Origin: JAWKNZ01 sp041391425
GTDB taxonomy: Bacteria > Bdellovibrionota_B > Oligoflexia > Oligoflexales > JAWKNZ01
Assembly (NCBI GenBank): GCA_041391425.1
Contig: JAWKNZ010000006.1
Location: forward strand, 287,082-351,081
Direction of reading: 5' to 3'
DNA length: 64,000 nucleotides
Part shown: in pieces, positions 27,548 to 37,255 of the stretch
How the letters are laid out: each line of letters opens with the position of its first letter
Position numbering within the stretch: the stretch's first letter is position 1
Notes under the pieces: generated by a model
The model's database searches: none
What the model saw: only the letters and a program-made list of their open reading frames with translations
What the model was told of the DNA's origin: nothing
Program-made: the position numbers and the translations under genes

Positions 27548-30262
27548 ATGAATGAAAAAAAATTTTTAAAAATAAATTGGCGCTTTTTATCGAGGCTAGT
27601 GTCCTACTCTATTCTGTTTTTTTTGTTAGACTCTTGCTTAATAAAAAACAAACCGAGTTCGAGTTTGGATCATAGTTTAGAACCATTGAAGCTTTCAGGA
27701 ACTGTGGTTGACGAAAAAGGCGCTGCAGTTTTGAATGCAAAAGTATATTTTCATAAAGATGAACTTTCTGTCGCAACAACAGATCTTTTAGGCCACTTTC
27801 AGTTTACCATTTCGAGAGATATATTAGATGAGCGTCTGAGTGTTGAAAAAGACATTTTTGGCGACCGTGGTAATAGCTATAACTATGGGTTTTATCTCCA
27901 AGTTTTTGATAAAACAGAAAAATTATCAGGTGTAGTGAGTCGAAAGATATTATTTCAAGAAGAAGGTACTAAAGACCTTGGGAAGCTAGTTTTGACTAAC
28001 TTAGCAAAAATTGCTGGTAATGCGAGTAAGTTTCGCGAATCGAGATCTTTAGCTGCCCTACCAAGGGCAGACGTGATTTTGGGTCATAAGAGGGCTAAAA
28101 CAAATGAGTTAGGATATTTTGAAATTGAAGGGGTTCCTCGTGGGCTTCAAGAAGTTCAAGTTTTTTCTGAAGATTCTTTGGCTAATCGAGTTGATGTTGT
28201 TCTCGATCAAGAGAGCCTGCTGCTCACATTCCCTTTAGTGGTTTTTCCACAAGATATTGTAAATGGTGTGATTTCTGTATTGGATAGCGAGGTAGATGGT
28301 TCAACGGGGCAAGGTGGCCATCCTTATGTACGTGTTTTTAAGAGTATGCAATCTTCTCGTGCGGAGTATATAAGGTTTAGTCATGATAGGGATAAGTTAG
28401 AAAAGGCAGAGTGGATAGAAGTTAATTCAGAATTTTCTTATACTTTTGATAATGAGGGTGACGCCGTGCTGTTTGCTCAATTTGCGGATGTAGATCAAAG
28501 TGAATTGAGTGATGTGTTATCGCTTCCACTTCGAGTCGGTGATTTTGATTTAGATGATGTATTAGTGATTGGGGATGGCTCTGGTGTCATAAATAGTCTA
28601 GGTGTCGATATTCATATAAATCCCCCTCCTGGTGCCACTAAAATGCGTCTTGCTACTAATGAAGAAGATTTAACTATAGAAGATGGAGGGAGTGTTGAAC
28701 GTCCCATTGAAACTTTGATTCACTATGTTTTTATGAGGCCTGAAACTGCGCGTATAACACTATTTTGTCAGTTTGGTTTTGATGATGCGCGTAGTTTAGT
28801 TGTTGAAAAATCTGTTGTCTTTGTTCCTTTTCCTTTAGAAACGAGTTCTGTTTTTACTATTGAGGATGGTGCCGATGCTTCACCATATCGAGTTGTGCGC
28901 TTGAATATTGATGTTCCTCCAAATGCCGTAGAAATGAGAGTAAATGAAGTTGGGGCAAATGCTACTGCCAGTAGTAGTAGCTATAGTTCGTATAATTCAT
29001 TTAGTAGTAATAGTAGTAGTAGTGTTAGTGCCAATGGTTGGATTGCTGTTTCTCCGATTCATTTTCATCTTTTTTCTACTCCTGGAATGAAAGAGTTATT
29101 TGTAACTTTTCGTGATATTGATAAAAACGAAAGTCCTACATATCATGGTTTAATAAGAATACTTCCTTTTGAACCGAGCGAAATAGGTTTTGATATAAAT
29201 TCTGGTCAGATAAAAAGTTCGTCTAAGGACGTAGATATATTTTTGTTACCACCATATAGCGCACTTTCTTTTCGTATATGGCAAGAAGGTTCTACTCCTA
29301 GTAGTGATTGGGCTACAATTATTCCTAAATTTAAATATAGCTTGTCAAAAACGGGTTGGAATTCAGTTAAGGTACAATATAAGAATATTGATGATGATGT
29401 ATCTCTAGTTTATACGAATGGCATAGAAGTAGATCTTTTTGCGGAAGAAAAGGGAAACTTTACGATCAATAATGGAGATTCTATTACATCCGATCCTTTG
29501 CTTCGGCTTTCTATAATTGCTCCTTTTCAGGCTACGGAGATGATTATTGCGCAAGGTAAATTTCCAGATATTGAAAATGAGAACGAATGGTTAAGCCTGA
29601 GCAGTCAGCATGTGGTGAAAGTTGCAAATAAGGGGATTAAAGATGTCTATCTTAGATTTCGCAACGCTGCTCGTGAGGTCAGCCCTATGCTGCATAAAAC
29701 TATTATATATGATCCTTTTCCGGCTGGTAGTGGAGGATTTTCAATTAATGATGGTCTTTCTGTAACAGACAACCCGCTTCTTAATATTGTATTAGACCCA
29801 CCTCTTGCAGCATTTGCCTTTTCTATAAACTCAGATCTTGCTGAATTGTCAGAATTTTTATCTCTTCAGAGCCCGGTGAAATACCTTTTGCCAGAAAAAA
29901 GCGGCTTTTATAATATATATATGAAATTTAAAAGTGAAGAAGGTGAGGAAAGTCTCGTTTACTCTCGCCCTATCGAATTACAATTGTTTCCCGATGTAAA
30001 TTTAGTAGCAGTACTAAATAATGGTGCATCAACGACAACTACGACTTCAATTTCAATTGCTTTGAATCCTCCTTATATTGCTAGTGGTATTCGCATTTCA
30101 GAAAATATTTCCGATCTGAATAGTTCCGGTATTAGAAGTTTAAATGGGGCTTTGATGTTTGAGCTTTCATCTGGGCTTGGAACAAAAACTCTTTATTTTC
30201 AATATATATCTGCGAATGAAACAACGAGTCCTGTTTTTTCTTCTTCCATTGATTTGCAGTAG
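27548..30262 (+). CDS. Large surface lipoprotein with repeated Ig-like domains
   Basis: 904 residues. The lipobox LLDSC is near residue 30, so it is lipid-anchored. Residues ~48-230 hold two carboxypeptidase-regulatory-like beta-sandwiches (SGTVVDEKGAAVLNAKVYFH, then DVILGHKRAKTNELGYFEIEGVP). From ~340 on, at least five related modules each open with an NxGxS-type strand (FTIEDGADAS, FTINNGDSITSDPLLRLSI, FSINDGLSVTDNPLLNIVL, VLNNGASTTTT) and include IAPFQATEM/DPPLAAFAF segments. A serine-rich linker sits near 475-495. Probably an adhesin or cell-surface stalk protein; its placement behind the TonB receptor suggests co-expression. Confidence 0.8.
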   Translation: MNEKKFLKINWRFLSRLVSYSILFFLLDSCLIKNKPSSSLDHSLEPLKLSGTVVDEKGAAVLNAKVYFHKDELSVATTDLLGHFQFTISRDILDERLSVEKDIFGDRGNSYNYGFYLQVFDKTEKLSGVVSRKILFQEEGTKDLGKLVLTNLAKIAGNASKFRESRSLAALPRADVILGHKRAKTNELGYFEIEGVPRGLQEVQVFSEDSLANRVDVVLDQESLLLTFPLVVFPQDIVNGVISVLDSEVDGSTGQGGHPYVRVFKSMQSSRAEYIRFSHDRDKLEKAEWIEVNSEFSYTFDNEGDAVLFAQFADVDQSELSDVLSLPLRVGDFDLDDVLVIGDGSGVINSLGVDIHINPPPGATKMRLATNEEDLTIEDGGSVERPIETLIHYVFMRPETARITLFCQFGFDDARSLVVEKSVVFVPFPLETSSVFTIEDGADASPYRVVRLNIDVPPNAVEMRVNEVGANATASSSSYSSYNSFSSNSSSSVSANGWIAVSPIHFHLFSTPGMKELFVTFRDIDKNESPTYHGLIRILPFEPSEIGFDINSGQIKSSSKDVDIFLLPPYSALSFRIWQEGSTPSSDWATIIPKFKYSLSKTGWNSVKVQYKNIDDDVSLVYTNGIEVDLFAEEKGNFTINNGDSITSDPLLRLSIIAPFQATEMIIAQGKFPDIENENEWLSLSSQHVVKVANKGIKDVYLRFRNAAREVSPMLHKTIIYDPFPAGSGGFSINDGLSVTDNPLLNIVLDPPLAAFAFSINSDLAELSEFLSLQSPVKYLLPEKSGFYNIYMKFKSEEGEESLVYSRPIELQLFPDVNLVAVLNNGASTTTTTSISIALNPPYIASGIRISENISDLNSSGIRSLNGALMFELSSGLGTKTLYFQYISANETTSPVFSSSIDLQ

Positions 30263-30272
30263 CCATTAGCTT

Positions 30273-30947
30273 CTAGATTGCGGTGCAGGAAAATATACGT
30301 TTGGAATTTTGATCGTTTCTAATTCCAACGTAATCGTAACCTGGCACTTTACCGCTGTTGTCATAAAATATATCAAAACTAAGTTCGGTCTTATTGTCTG
30401 TACTTTCTAAGTATAAATGTCCTCGATTAGTAAATTTATATGTAATAGGTGTTTCATAAATATTATTGAAGTTTTCATGTGAATCCATATTGTTTTTCAT
30501 TAGATTAATTTCATGTTTTATATATGGTTCGTAGCGTAAGAAGTCACAAATTAGTTTTTTTGCCACCTTTAGTTTTTTCTCAGCAAGTTCCTTAGCTATC
30601 GTTGGGTCTTCCCAGATCCCAAACGTTTTTGAATCTTTTGATTCAATGCAAGTTTTTCTAACTCCACCGATCAAAATATTTTTAGCTCTTGTTGAGTATG
30701 GTAATTTATTTTCTGTGTTAATACAGTACTTGTTTTGTAATCCTAGGTCGACTGTGCAGATTTGAGTTCCTATTTTTTGTCCAACTTTATAAGTTAGATC
30801 GTCTTTATCGGTGCAGAAAGTGTGCTCTAAGCTCTGTTTGTTGATTTCTGACAGGTTTGGTCCTTCATAATATGGATTTGAAGTGCATGCGGCTGATAAG
30901 AGTACAAGTTGCAGAACGATCATTTTTAATTTTAGATTTTTGTGCAT
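30273..30947 (-). CDS. Lipoprotein of unknown function
   Basis: 224 residues with lipobox LSAAC (cysteine near 21). The mature part contains several cysteines (CTDKDD, CTVDLG, CINTENK, CIESKD, CDFLR, CTAI), suggesting disulfides in the periplasm. No domain recognised. It is convergent with the big lipoprotein gene, 10 bases apart. Confidence 0.75.
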   Translation of the reverse strand: MHKNLKLKMIVLQLVLLSAACTSNPYYEGPNLSEINKQSLEHTFCTDKDDLTYKVGQKIGTQICTVDLGLQNKYCINTENKLPYSTRAKNILIGGVRKTCIESKDSKTFGIWEDPTIAKELAEKKLKVAKKLICDFLRYEPYIKHEINLMKNNMDSHENFNNIYETPITYKFTNRGHLYLESTDNKTELSFDIFYDNSGKVPGYDYVGIRNDQNSKRIFSCTAI

Positions 30948-31292
30948 TTGGGTCCTCGTCTTCTTTAATTCCCTAGCACTAGGGAGTTTGTCCTAGTCAA
31001 TGTGCATGTATCTTTTTTTGTCATTGGTTGTCAAATTATTCAAACGTGTTTGTGAGGGTATTAAAATATTTTTTATAATTATGAAGTGTTAATCCTTCGC
31101 TCATGAAATAATAGAGTGAGTTGTGAAAATTCCTTAAATTATAGCATCTTGAGTGCAGTCGTGGCATCTAAATCTAGGTTTGGAGTTAAATGTAATTTTG
31201 TATGAGAAGGATTTTTTTCGTTAATTTCAATAGTTAGCCCAAAATAGACGTATTATTAACGCCATTGGATATTTTAATTTTTTTCTTTATAA
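30948..31292. other. AT-rich intergenic stretch without a gene
   Basis: 345 bases between the lipoprotein gene start and palindromic element P2 copy 2. No supported frame; it contains the likely promoter region of the minus-strand lipoprotein. Confidence 0.5.
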
Positions 31293-31473
31293 CTAGGTGT
31301 TGACGTTTCATTTCCTACTACGAGCCAAACCCTTGAGTCACAACGTTGTCATGGTTTCAAAAATTATCCTCAATGTACATCTAGTACACCTCCGGTAATT
31401 TTGAAACCCTTCCTAGCTGCGACTTTCAAGTATTTGTCTCTCGCTACGAAAATGAAACGTCAACACGCCCTAT
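31293..31473. mobile_element. Palindromic insertion element, family P2, copy 2 (inverted)
   Basis: The same 170-bp unit as at 12.7 kb, in opposite orientation: GTGTTGACGTTTCAT begins at 31297 and its complement ends at 31466. Flanks are CTAG (31293-31296) and CTAT (31470-31473), a near match to a 4-bp duplication. Apart from short indels it is nearly identical to copy 1. Confidence 0.72.
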
Positions 31474-31518
31474 TTGAAGTTTGATGTTTATTTTTGTTAA
31501 TAAAATAGCAATAAAAAT

Positions 31519-32097
31519 CTAGACGATTTTGATATCAAGACCTGTGAGTAAAGAAAGAGCTTCGGGTAAGCTAAATTTAGAGCCCTTAATATTGTTGTAT
31601 TTTGGGTTGATTTCGTATTTTTTTGCGGTGGTGAAATCCGCTTCACTCAGGTCAGTTTCTCTAAAGGTTGAACCCTCTAGGTCGCAGTTTTCAAATATTA
31701 CCTTTTTTAAATTACACTCAGAAAAGTCGACATCGGTGAGGATTGAATTTTTGAACTTGCAGTTTCTCAAATCCTGGCCCATAAAAGTACTTGAGCTTAA
31801 TTGACAATTTGAAAATATACAATCTTCGAAGCGACTGGTGGATGCCCAATTTGCTCCCATAACTTTGCAGTTATTAAACTTACATCCACGTATTGAGGCA
31901 TTGCATAGATTGACAATACTTAGATTACATTGAATAAATTCACAATCGAAGAATTTTTTATTTTCTAATAAAGCTTCCATGAAATTACAATTTGAGAAAA
32001 TGCAATCATAAGCTTCGGTATAGTTAAATTCGTTTACCGTGTAATCTTTATTTTCAATTTTGTGATCAAAAATTTCCAATTTCATAAACTTTATCAA
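31519..32097 (-). CDS. Pentapeptide-repeat protein (Qnr/MfpA-like)
   Basis: 192 residues made almost wholly of A(D/N)LXX-type pentapeptides with cysteines and phenylalanines at centre positions (CIFSNCNFMEALLEN, CKFKNSILTDVDFSECNLKKVIFENCDLEGSTF). The C-terminal cap (NIKGSKFSLPEALSLLTGLDIKIV) closely resembles the end of Qnr proteins, which mimic DNA and protect gyrase. Qnr-like function is an inference; many chromosomal relatives have unknown roles. Single gene, no operon partner. Confidence 0.85.
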   Translation of the reverse strand: MIKFMKLEIFDHKIENKDYTVNEFNYTEAYDCIFSNCNFMEALLENKKFFDCEFIQCNLSIVNLCNASIRGCKFNNCKVMGANWASTSRFEDCIFSNCQLSSSTFMGQDLRNCKFKNSILTDVDFSECNLKKVIFENCDLEGSTFRETDLSEADFTTAKKYEINPKYNNIKGSKFSLPEALSLLTGLDIKIV

Positions 32098-32749
32098 TTA
32101 TTCAAGTTGTATTTTTATAAGAGAAAATGAGATTTATTACTATAAATTTTATTTCTTGATTTATAAAAGAGGCTTTTTTGCCAATGTATACTTTATATTG
32201 CCATCTATGGTTTTGGTAATGAGAGTGGTTCTAATGTGTAGCTATCGATGGAGTGCTGAAGGAATAATTGTTTCAAGCAGTAAATATATATACATGTAAG
32301 TGTATAACTATATTTAAAAATATTATGTTTAATGGATCGGAAATCTCACTAGCTTGAAGCCAGAATTCCATGTAATTACATCTGTAGTGAGTGGAACTGG
32401 AGCACTATTTAGGCCTTAAGTTAATGGCATTATTGGCTTTATTTGTTGAAGGTAGAACAACTGTCAAAGCTTTAGACTTTTTTCACATTTGATTTTTAAA
32501 AAGATATAGCCTTATCTTGTTGTATATTGCTGTAATCATTTTATTTTTTTGTATTCCAATTTTTCCAAATTCGGCCTCTAACTTGCACACTCAGATGTTA
32601 GCTGAGTTGTTATTTATGGAGTCGAATAATGGTAAGTCTAATATTTTTAACTATAAGTTTAGCCACAGCTATTGTATTTGTCTGGGAAACCTATCCCATA
32701 ATTGGCTAACTTGCGGCTTGATTATGTTCCGTTGAATGTGGTTTGAATA
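32098..32749. other. 650-bp AT-rich stretch without a convincing gene
   Basis: A plus-strand frame at 32517-32735 begins with a hydrophobic segment, and a 26-codon frame (MVSLIFLTISLATAIVFVW) starts near 32631. Neither has a ribosome-binding site or recognisable family; possibly decayed remnants. Confidence 0.4.
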
Positions 32750-33580
32750 CTATGCGCGCTTAGTGCTTGCTGCTACTAAGCTTTCCTGTGACTCATATTC
32801 CATAATTCCCTGCGCTTTTTTTATTACTTTTCCATTCATTAATACAGGCATACCGTAATCGCAGAAATTTGCATTTGCGTAGCCGTTGATGAATACTCTA
32901 CGCGTGAATTCTGAATTGTTTGGTGTTGACCCATGGATCATATATGGGCCGAATGCTAACAAATCCCCAGGATTTAATTGCGGTGTTACTGTTTTAGTGG
33001 CATCGAATTGTGATTCAGCATTTTCTTGTTCTATATCTAATTTGAGAGGGCCGATGTTTTGGCTTTTTGGAATAAGGCGGATGCCGCCATTTTCTTCGGA
33101 CATTGGATCAATAGCTATAACTGTTTGTACATAACTTTTAGGTAGGTCTGTTAAGCCTTCTTTTCTGAAACGATAATCCTGGTGCCAGCCCCATCCCGTG
33201 CCTTCTTTTGGCGAGTTATAATTTAATTGATTTACTATCTGTACAATGTTTTCTCCCAATATTGTTCGCACTATTGAAATGATATTTGCATGGGTGCGAT
33301 AACGATCCAAGGTAGGAAAAAATGCGTATGGATAGGTAACTCTTCTTATTTTACCTTTTATTGGGGCTGCTTGATTAATATTTGAATCGAATGGATTGCA
33401 TGCGCGTAAAAGCTGTATAAAACAATTTCCAAAAAAACTATCTTCACTGAGTTCTCGATAATCGTTCCATATCTGACTTGCACAGTCCTGTAATTCCTTT
33501 ACTTCTTCATGATTTAGAACATTACGGATTACTAGGTAGCCTTCATGAAAAAATTGATCGTGCTGGTCTGAGTTGTGCAT
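32750..33580 (-). CDS. Phytanoyl-CoA dioxygenase (PhyH) family oxygenase
   Basis: 276 residues. Fe(II)/2-oxoglutarate-dependent dioxygenase of the double-stranded beta-helix fold. The metal triad is H133-x-D135 (WHQDYRF) and H216 (MIHGST); the 2-oxoglutarate salt bridge is R227 or R228 (TRRVFING). Conserved GGIRLIPKSQ and LNPGDLLAFGPYMIHG are present. Bacterial PhyH enzymes hydroxylate varied small molecules, so the substrate is unknown. It lies alone, divergent from pal. Confidence 0.88.
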   Translation of the reverse strand: MHNSDQHDQFFHEGYLVIRNVLNHEEVKELQDCASQIWNDYRELSEDSFFGNCFIQLLRACNPFDSNINQAAPIKGKIRRVTYPYAFFPTLDRYRTHANIISIVRTILGENIVQIVNQLNYNSPKEGTGWGWHQDYRFRKEGLTDLPKSYVQTVIAIDPMSEENGGIRLIPKSQNIGPLKLDIEQENAESQFDATKTVTPQLNPGDLLAFGPYMIHGSTPNNSEFTRRVFINGYANANFCDYGMPVLMNGKVIKKAQGIMEYESQESLVAASTKRA

Positions 33581-33801
33581 TTCTTATGCCTTATTATAGG
33601 TTTGATGAAACTTGATTAAGTGATTGGATGAATCCATATACTATATATTAGCATCTTTATAGGTAGATTGGTGAGTTCCATCGTTTGGCTTTGCAGGTAT
33701 TCATCTACTTTATGTATTAGTCAGGAAAAAATACTCTTATTGTACAGGCATTATGTTTAGTTATAGGTTCTACCTTTAATATGCCTTTAGACTTAATATT
33801 G

Positions 33802-33862
33802 AAGGTATTTAAAAATATTATAATAAAATCATTACTTTTATTATAATATTTTTAAATACCTT
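33802..33862. repeat. 27-bp perfect palindrome with 7-base loop
   Basis: The arms at 33802-33828 and 33836-33862 are exactly complementary over 27 bases, almost all A/T. The right arm ends on the first two bases of the -35 element of the pal promoter. It lies in the divergent gap between phyH and pal. Confidence 0.85.
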
Positions 33863-33889
33863 GACAAATTATTATATTGTTATTAATAT
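33861..33889 (+). promoter_or_regulatory. Likely pal promoter
   Basis: TTGACA (33861-33866), 17-base spacer, TAATAT (33884-33889). Start predicted near 33896, so the transcript would begin with the hairpin at 33896-33921 and have a ~190-base leader before pal. Confidence 0.55.
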
Positions 33890-33895
33890 ATTTTA

Positions 33896-33921
33896 ATGAG
33901 CAGCACGTCCGTGCGGCTCAT
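33896..33921 (+). promoter_or_regulatory. GC-rich 5'-leader hairpin of pal
   Basis: ATGAGCAGCACG pairs with CGTGCGGCTCAT with one mismatch. It sits at the predicted 5' end of the pal transcript and could protect the mRNA from decay. It has no U-tract, so it is not a typical terminator. Confidence 0.45.
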
Positions 33922-34086
33922 CGTAGGCATGTCTGCTTACATTTAAATTTTTCCGATGTCTAATGAATCTTGAGGGAAAGCATTTTTGTAATGTCAGTCT
34001 GTATTTGTCTAGTAGACAATTTGGACTCATGACTAAGTTATAAAGTTGAGTTTTGTTGTTGTTAAATTGTTGTTATTGAGGTGATT

Positions 34087-34626
34087 ATGAAAAAAAGACA
34101 AGTAAATGTGTTGTGGATGGATTTAAGGCCTGTTTTGATGGCTAGTGCTATGCTTTTCTCAGGAATTGCTGCATGTACTAATGATGAAGTGCAAGTTGAG
34201 GAAGCCGTAGTAGAACAAGATCAAAAGCTTCCTGCTGAGCTAAAGAATCAAAATAATAATTTTGATGTGGACAAAGATGGGCGCGTTACTTTTGAAGCTG
34301 AAATCGTTTATTTTTCTTTTGATGATCCAACTTTAACGGATCAGGGTAAATCTCGCTTGCAAGCTTTGGCCGAATATTTGAAAGCAAATCCAGGTCAAAA
34401 GTTACAAGTGAGAGGGCATTGTGATGAACGAGGCTCTACCGAATATAACCTAGCTTTAGGTCAAGGAAGGTCTGAAAGTGTCAGGTCTTATCTTGTTAAC
34501 TTGGGTATAGATGAAGGTCGGATTTCCACAGTTAGTTTTGGAGAAGAAAAGCCAGCAGCTACTGGCCATAGTGAAAGTGCTTGGTCGCAAAATCGACGTG
34601 CAGACTTTATCCTGACCAAAGGTTAA
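34087..34626 (+). CDS. pal: Peptidoglycan-associated lipoprotein (Pal/OmpA family)
   Basis: ~179 residues from the ATG at 34087 (GTG at 34081 is in the GAGGTG ribosome-binding site). Lipobox GIAAC (C30) gives outer-membrane anchoring. The C-terminal OmpA domain (~75-178) has the peptidoglycan-binding motif: VRGHCDERGSTEYNLALGQGR and QNRRADF. Pal links outer membrane and cell wall, usually with TolB. No tol genes are adjacent here, so it could be a Pal paralogue. A clear terminator follows. Confidence 0.9.
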   Translation: MKKRQVNVLWMDLRPVLMASAMLFSGIAACTNDEVQVEEAVVEQDQKLPAELKNQNNNFDVDKDGRVTFEAEIVYFSFDDPTLTDQGKSRLQALAEYLKANPGQKLQVRGHCDERGSTEYNLALGQGRSESVRSYLVNLGIDEGRISTVSFGEEKPAATGHSESAWSQNRRADFILTKG

Positions 34627-34639
34627 TTAAGCATTTAAT

Positions 34640-34671
34640 AAGGCTTTGATATAGCATTATATCAAAGCCTT
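34640..34671 (+). terminator. Rho-independent terminator of pal
   Basis: 14-bp perfect stem AAGGCTTTGATATA / TATATCAAAGCCTT around GCAT, followed by ATTTATATTCTTATT, 13 bases after the pal stop. Confidence 0.8.
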
Positions 34672-34739
34672 ATTTATATTCTTATTTGCCTGTTCATTTC
34701 TTGAAGCAGCTAGCTTCCTGGGGAGTTGGCTATTTATTT

Positions 34740-36944
34740 TTAGAGTGGAAGGGGTGGAAATGTACTGGTTTTTGTCCCATAGTATACGTTTCTCCCAACC
34801 TTTGCTATTTCAAGCTCATTATCTTTGGTCATCTTTTGTAATGTTCGTTTTACGGTTGCAGGTGACAATGCTAGCCTGTCGGATAGTTGTGCGCTTGTCA
34901 GTGGTTGCGATGAAAGAATTTTTATTATTTCAGCATTGCGGTTTGGCTCATCACGGGTCTCTGGTAATAAGTCAATCGCTGCTGAAAATAGAAAAACATC
35001 TTCATGATGAAGAAGAAGTGGGGCCATAGTGTAAGGAAATAAATTTCTTATTCGCATAATTGCATTTCTTATCTTTTGTTGCCAACCAAGCATTTTTAAA
35101 TTTTGCTTCCAAACGTCGGTTTGAATTTCTTCCATAGTTGCTTTGCATTTTCTTTTTTGTAACAGAAAATATAGCATTTCTGATAGGGAAGGGTGCCTTT
35201 CTAAAGTTACCATATAGTGGCCAGATATTCTAAATAGACTTTTATTGATAACTTCTACGTTTGGAGAGAAATAAAGCTTAGTAAAGCGCGCTAAAAGGTC
35301 AAGTTGCCATTTTTGGGTTAGTCTACTGGAACGCCCATCTGAAGTGTCTAACCAGCAGTTTAGGACAAATTTATCTGCGAAGCTAATCTTATTGCTCTTA
35401 GATGCAGAGCGTAAAATTCCAATGCAAGTGTCAAAGTCGCCATTCATATATGAAATAGAAGCGTTGATAAATTGAGCCCTGGCCCTGAGAGGGGTATCTC
35501 CAAGTCGAGCAACTGCAATTTGAAATTGATTATTCTTTTGTTTAAGTTCTTCTGTGACCTTTCGTCCACCTAACATTGCTTCGGTTTGACCAAGTAAGCT
35601 TACGGCTTCATGATAACGGTCTGAGTTTGCATGAGATTGGATCTCTATGTCTAAGAACATTGTTTTTGCGTCGGAGAATTTTTGCTGTGATAGCGAAATT
35701 TGTCCTTTTGACATTAAGTGATCAAGCCAGGTGAATGAGTTTTTTCTTAGACCTTGGTTAACAGTGATTTTGTCCTCAATTTGTGGCTCATTAAGTAAGG
35801 CTGCTTGTAACAAATAACGAGAATATGCCGACAGCTCTTCTAATGTATGAATGCTACTTTCTTTGAACTTGTTTACAGCTTGAGTCAGCATTTCTTGGCT
35901 TTCGACAATTCTACCTTCTTCCCATTTTAATTCAGCCTCGAGGCATAAGTAGCGCATTTGGTATTTATTAGACTCGTCTAGGGCGGCTAGCTCGAGAGTT
36001 TGTTTCCCGACCTGTTTTGCCAATTTATATCTGCCTTGCAATAAATAAATAAAGGCTAGCATAGAAATAACATGTAGTTTGCGATAGCCATTATCTGAAC
36101 TTGGGATAACTGCTAGTGCTCTACGGAAGTGGTCTCGTGCTTCTGAAAAATTTCCGTGGTAAAAAGCGTCCACCCCATAAAACGCTTCTATATGAGAAAG
36201 AGGTCCAGGAAAATTGTGTGTGTCTGCGATCTTACGTACTTCTTCGACCAGTGCGAAACCCTCTTCTAGCTTTTCTCCAATGTTATGGTAACACATGGCT
36301 GTATTAAATAATGATCTTGCCGCGCTTTCCCAATCTTCCATATTGAGGTAAATCTTAGAGGCTTTTTCGAACCCCTCTCCGGCTTCATGGTATTGGCCGA
36401 GAAAGAAAAGCATTCTGCCTATTTCAACATTCAAATCGGCAAGTTCTGTCGGCTTTAGATCGGCCGATTTAGCATCCTCTTTTAAATCAGCTAACATCTT
36501 GATGGCTTTTTTATGCTTGCCCAATTCAGCAAAGCTGCTGCAGACTAACATTTCTAGTTGTAGGCGATCTTTGTCCTTAACATTCTTTCGGCGTAATGCT
36601 TTTTGCGCTGTTTGACGTGCTAGGTGAGGTAGACCGCTTTCCATAAATAACCTTGTTGCAGGTATGGCAACAAGTGGAATCGTAAGAGTATTGGCGAACT
36701 CGCAAATTTCTCGACCGAGTTCAAGATTCCAACACGATAAGCAACCTTTGATCAGTGTTGAAAAGATTTGTGGATCATAGTCTAGGCTTTGAGGATCTGA
36801 TTTTAATCTCGTGTATATATCAGCAATATGCTTTGAATTGTTTGATACTGAAAGCTCACCGCTATAGGTCTGAAAAAAATCTTCCCATTTAGATTTTGTG
36901 TTGCATTCTTTAATTTTCTTAGCGATTTCTTCGAATTCCACCAT
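34740..36944 (-). CDS. TPR-repeat protein with C-terminal winged-helix domain
   Basis: ~734 residues from the ATG at 36944, which has AGAGG eight bases upstream; a more distal ATG at 37013 would add 23 residues. Residues ~40-600 are tetratricopeptide-type helical repeats (e.g. LGQYHEAGEGFEKASKIYLNM, SEARDHFRRALAVIP). The last ~65 residues form a helix-turn-helix: LSSQPLTSAQLSDRLALSPATVKRTLQKM then a wing GRNVYYG. It is probably a transcription regulator sensing a protein or ligand through its TPR part. Single gene. Confidence 0.8.
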   Translation of the reverse strand: MVEFEEIAKKIKECNTKSKWEDFFQTYSGELSVSNNSKHIADIYTRLKSDPQSLDYDPQIFSTLIKGCLSCWNLELGREICEFANTLTIPLVAIPATRLFMESGLPHLARQTAQKALRRKNVKDKDRLQLEMLVCSSFAELGKHKKAIKMLADLKEDAKSADLKPTELADLNVEIGRMLFFLGQYHEAGEGFEKASKIYLNMEDWESAARSLFNTAMCYHNIGEKLEEGFALVEEVRKIADTHNFPGPLSHIEAFYGVDAFYHGNFSEARDHFRRALAVIPSSDNGYRKLHVISMLAFIYLLQGRYKLAKQVGKQTLELAALDESNKYQMRYLCLEAELKWEEGRIVESQEMLTQAVNKFKESSIHTLEELSAYSRYLLQAALLNEPQIEDKITVNQGLRKNSFTWLDHLMSKGQISLSQQKFSDAKTMFLDIEIQSHANSDRYHEAVSLLGQTEAMLGGRKVTEELKQKNNQFQIAVARLGDTPLRARAQFINASISYMNGDFDTCIGILRSASKSNKISFADKFVLNCWLDTSDGRSSRLTQKWQLDLLARFTKLYFSPNVEVINKSLFRISGHYMVTLERHPSLSEMLYFLLQKRKCKATMEEIQTDVWKQNLKMLGWQQKIRNAIMRIRNLFPYTMAPLLLHHEDVFLFSAAIDLLPETRDEPNRNAEIIKILSSQPLTSAQLSDRLALSPATVKRTLQKMTKDNELEIAKVGRNVYYGTKTSTFPPLPL

Positions 36945-37255
36945 TTTCAGCCTCTTTTGTGCTATGAAAACAACAATTAAGATTGTGTGGTTATATTTAA
37001 TTTTTCCCAGCATAATAACATGTTAAAGTTCTGCCAAGAGTAGATTTTTATGGCTTTAAATTTGGCAGGGTTGAGGCTATTGTTGACGCTTGTTCTATAG
37101 CGTTTTATTGCAGCGTTATTTTTTTAATATAATGATATTATTTGATTTTTGTTATTCATTTAATTGTGTGAGGGTGAGTTGATTATTTTTTATTCAATTT
37201 ATTAATGCACATTTATATTCATCAATAGGTTGAGTTATCTTTATTGAGAAGAAAA

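Noticed and set aside
32517..32735. Possible small exported protein
   Set aside because: No ribosome-binding site, no family, AT-rich flanks; listed only within the intergenic entry.
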